DNA of 42,337 nt, from contig VSOC01000014.1 in assembly GCA_009774615.1 (NCBI GenBank), positions 18,485 through 60,821 of the forward strand, read 5' to 3'. Positions 40,494 through 42,337 of the stretch are shown here, in pieces. Both the position numbers and the translations under genes were made by a program. Every line of letters starts with the position of its first letter. The first letter of the stretch is position 1. Under the pieces are notes generated by a model. The model made no database searches and was not told the origin of the DNA. It worked only from the letters and a program-made list of their open reading frames with translations. The stretch comes from Lachnospiraceae bacterium. Its GTDB lineage: Bacteria > Bacillota > Clostridia > Lachnospirales > Lachnospiraceae.

Positions 40494-42077
40494 TTAAATA
40501 TTCAACAGATCACTGTACTCCTTCAAAGCCCCGTCCGTTTCATGTGCAAGCACCTTCTTGGCCAGAATCTTGCCAAGCTGTACGCCTTCCTGGTCAAAGC
40601 TGTTGACATTCCATACAAAGCCCTGGAACATCACCTTATTTTCAAAATGGGCAAGCAGAGCGCCCATCGTCCTTGCATTTAACTGATCCCCGATAATAAT
40701 GCTGGAAGGCCGTCCGCCCTCGAAGTTCTTATTGCGGTTCTCGTCGGACTTTCCGCAGGCGAAAGCAACGATCTGTGCGGCAACATTTGCACAGAGTTTC
40801 TGCTGGCTGGTGCTGTCCTGAATCACAACATCCATGCCAATCTGGTTATTTCTAAAGCCGATAAACTGCAGCGGCACAATCGCGGTTCCCTGGTGAAGAA
40901 GCTGATAGAAGGAGTGCTGCCCGTTCGTTCCCGGCTCGCCGAAAATCACCGGACCGGTCTGGTAGTTCACCCGCTCGCCAAAACGGTTTACGCACTTGCC
41001 GTTCGACTCCATATCAAGCTGCTGCAAATGTGCCGGGAAGCGGCTTAATGCCTGGGAGTAGGGAAGAACCGCCGTGGACGGATAATCCAGAACATTCCGC
41101 TCATAAACGCCAATCAGCGCATCCAGCATCGCCGGATTCTTAAAGATATCTTTATTCTTTGCCAGCTTGTCTTCCTCGGCAGCCCCCGCAAGAAACTGTG
41201 CAAATACCTCCGGCCCAAACGCCAGGGACAGCACCGCACCGCCTACCGCAGAACTGGAAGAATACCGCCCGCCGATATAATCATCCATGAAAAATGCTGC
41301 CAGATAATCGTCGCTCTTGGCAAGCGGAGAAGTTTCGCTGGTAACGGCTACCATATGGCGGGAAGCATCCAGCCCGGCATTCTTTAACGCATCCTTGACA
41401 AAGGACTCATTCGTCAGGGTTTCTAAGGTGGTTCCGGACTTGGATACCAGGATAAAGAGGGAGTGCGCCACATCAATGGACTTTAACACCGCTGCTGCAT
41501 CGTCCGGGTCAACATTGCTGATAAACTTTGCTTCCATCTTAAAGCTTCCCTGCTTCTTCGCCCAGTTCTCAAGTGCTAAGTAAATTGCCCGCGGACCCAA
41601 GTCGCTGCCGCCGATACCGATCTGGACAACCGTGGTAAACTTCTCGCCTGCCTCGTTCGTAATCTCTCCGGCATGAACCTTCTTGGCAAATGCAGCAACC
41701 TTTTCCTGAACGCCGGTATAAAACGCACGCTTATCCACGCCGTCAGCCACAACCGCATTCCCTAACTGTCCGCGGGTAAGATGGTGGAGCACAAGACGCT
41801 TCTCACCGGTGTTAATCACTGCCCCATTGTAAAGTTCTTCAAATTTTTCAACAAGCTGTGCTTCCTCGGCAAGCTTTGCCAGACCCGAAAGCACCTCATC
41901 GTCCACTTGCTTTGCCGCATAATTGTAAGCCATTCCCTCTGCCATGGGAACCGTGTACTTTTTCACACGCTCTGCGCCGTTTTCTCCAGCCATCACCTGT
42001 GCCAGCTCCACCGGCTTAATCTTTGAAAGTTCCTGGATGGAAGTAAGAGTATCCATGTTGTTCCAGTTGATCATCAT
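40494..42077 (-). CDS. pgi: Glucose-6-phosphate isomerase
   Basis: Interconverts glucose-6-phosphate and fructose-6-phosphate. Signatures: VVQIGIGGSDLGPRAIYLAL, FILVSKSGTTLETLTNES, DDYIGGRYSSSSAVGG, and VIFGEPGTNGQHSFYQLLHQ with the catalytic Glu and His, then a C-terminal catalytic Lys region near FDQEGVQLGKILAKK. The 527-residue length fits the longer bacterial form. The ATG at 42077 follows AAGGAGG. It has a single-gene promoter at 42163-42191. Confidence 0.97.
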   Translation of the reverse strand: MMINWNNMDTLTSIQELSKIKPVELAQVMAGENGAERVKKYTVPMAEGMAYNYAAKQVDDEVLSGLAKLAEEAQLVEKFEELYNGAVINTGEKRLVLHHLTRGQLGNAVVADGVDKRAFYTGVQEKVAAFAKKVHAGEITNEAGEKFTTVVQIGIGGSDLGPRAIYLALENWAKKQGSFKMEAKFISNVDPDDAAAVLKSIDVAHSLFILVSKSGTTLETLTNESFVKDALKNAGLDASRHMVAVTSETSPLAKSDDYLAAFFMDDYIGGRYSSSSAVGGAVLSLAFGPEVFAQFLAGAAEEDKLAKNKDIFKNPAMLDALIGVYERNVLDYPSTAVLPYSQALSRFPAHLQQLDMESNGKCVNRFGERVNYQTGPVIFGEPGTNGQHSFYQLLHQGTAIVPLQFIGFRNNQIGMDVVIQDSTSQQKLCANVAAQIVAFACGKSDENRNKNFEGGRPSSIIIGDQLNARTMGALLAHFENKVMFQGFVWNVNSFDQEGVQLGKILAKKVLAHETDGALKEYSDLLNI

Positions 42078-42162
42078 CTTGTCCTCCTTGATAAAATGAA
42101 TGCTTTCGGAACCCTAATCACTTCAGGCTTCCGGGCATACTCTAAATAAAATAACTGGAACA

Positions 42163-42191
42163 ATTATACTATCAATTTGCTTGTTATTCAA
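42163..42191 (-). promoter_or_regulatory. Promoter of pgi
   Basis: Minus-strand TTGAAT (42186-42191), 17-bp spacer, TATAAT (42163-42168), about 80 nt before the ATG. Bases 42192-42337 hold no gene; a small GGGCT / AGCCC hairpin lies at 42314-42328. Confidence 0.75.
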
Positions 42192-42337
42192 GCATTTATC
42201 GTGGAAAACTTAATATGAATCTCAGGAAAGTTTAAAATACATCTGTTGTATTATCGTCTGTAAATTAACCTGTTGTGCTACTTACATAATTCAAACAGCA
42301 TAATCTGATGACAGGGCTAAAAAAGCCCAAAAAGTCC

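Noticed and set aside
42314..42328. Terminator at the right edge
   Set aside because: The GGGCT / AGCCC stem is only 5 bp and no T-tract follows it on either strand.

Overview
The window looks like a low-to-mid GC anaerobic Clostridia chromosome, most like a motile gut Lachnospiraceae relative. The evidence is a Clostridia-type flagellar operon, a threonyl T-box, guanine riboswitches, the anaerobic (Cbi) cobalamin route, and the yqeC/mocA/xdhC accessory genes that accompany selenium-dependent molybdenum hydroxylases. No rRNA, tRNA, CRISPR array, transposase or phage gene is visible. Species cannot be assigned from the sequence alone.

Layout. (1) About 1-9767, minus strand: flagellar hook/basal-body/export operon flgB-fliE-fliF-fliG-fliH-fliI-fliJ-fliK-flgD-(flagellar operon protein)-flgE, with flgE cut by the window edge. 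flgC, normally between flgB and fliE, is absent and a hairpin spacer occupies its place. A consensus promoter (10009-10037) and a leader that can fold into a closed structure precede flgB. Upstream lies a FliD C-terminus-like gene (10262-11143). (2) About 11222-23539: molybdenum/molybdopterin block with mocA-like and yqeC, a divergent NTP-transferase/ModE-HTH fusion, a DUF3298-type lipoprotein, xdhC, modC-modB-modA, a MOSC-Mog fusion, moaA, moaC and a moeA-like gene. (3) 23808-25487: cbiJ-cbiE fusion on the plus strand. (4) 25652-28973: map and thrS with a T-box leader. (5) 29147-31658: an unknown small protein, then guanine deaminase behind a guanine riboswitch that appears to be an ON switch. 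(6) 31696-38900: cbiH, cbiF and cbiD, with cbiD translationally coupled to a ferric-iron-type ABC transporter. (7) 39240-42077: a NimA/PNPOx-like flavoprotein, a gutted NCS2 purine permease still carrying promoter, guanine riboswitch and terminator, and pgi.

Functional reading. Molybdate uptake, pterin cofactor synthesis, XdhC/YqeC/MocA maturation factors and guanine-induced guanine deaminase suggest a guanine to xanthine to Mo-hydroxylase catabolic route; the hydroxylase itself is not in the window. The cobalamin genes here are only part of a pathway.

The most novel signal is a family of short non-coding mobile repeats (MITE-like). Two 134-bp copies are nearly identical and share 12-bp terminal inverted repeats. 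Two minimal palindromic copies and one internally deleted copy also occur. Four of the five have apparent 6-bp target duplications, and the deleted copy encodes the C-terminal tail of XdhC. A second theme is in-frame minisatellite expansion inside protein linkers (ModA, CbiD, CbiJE).
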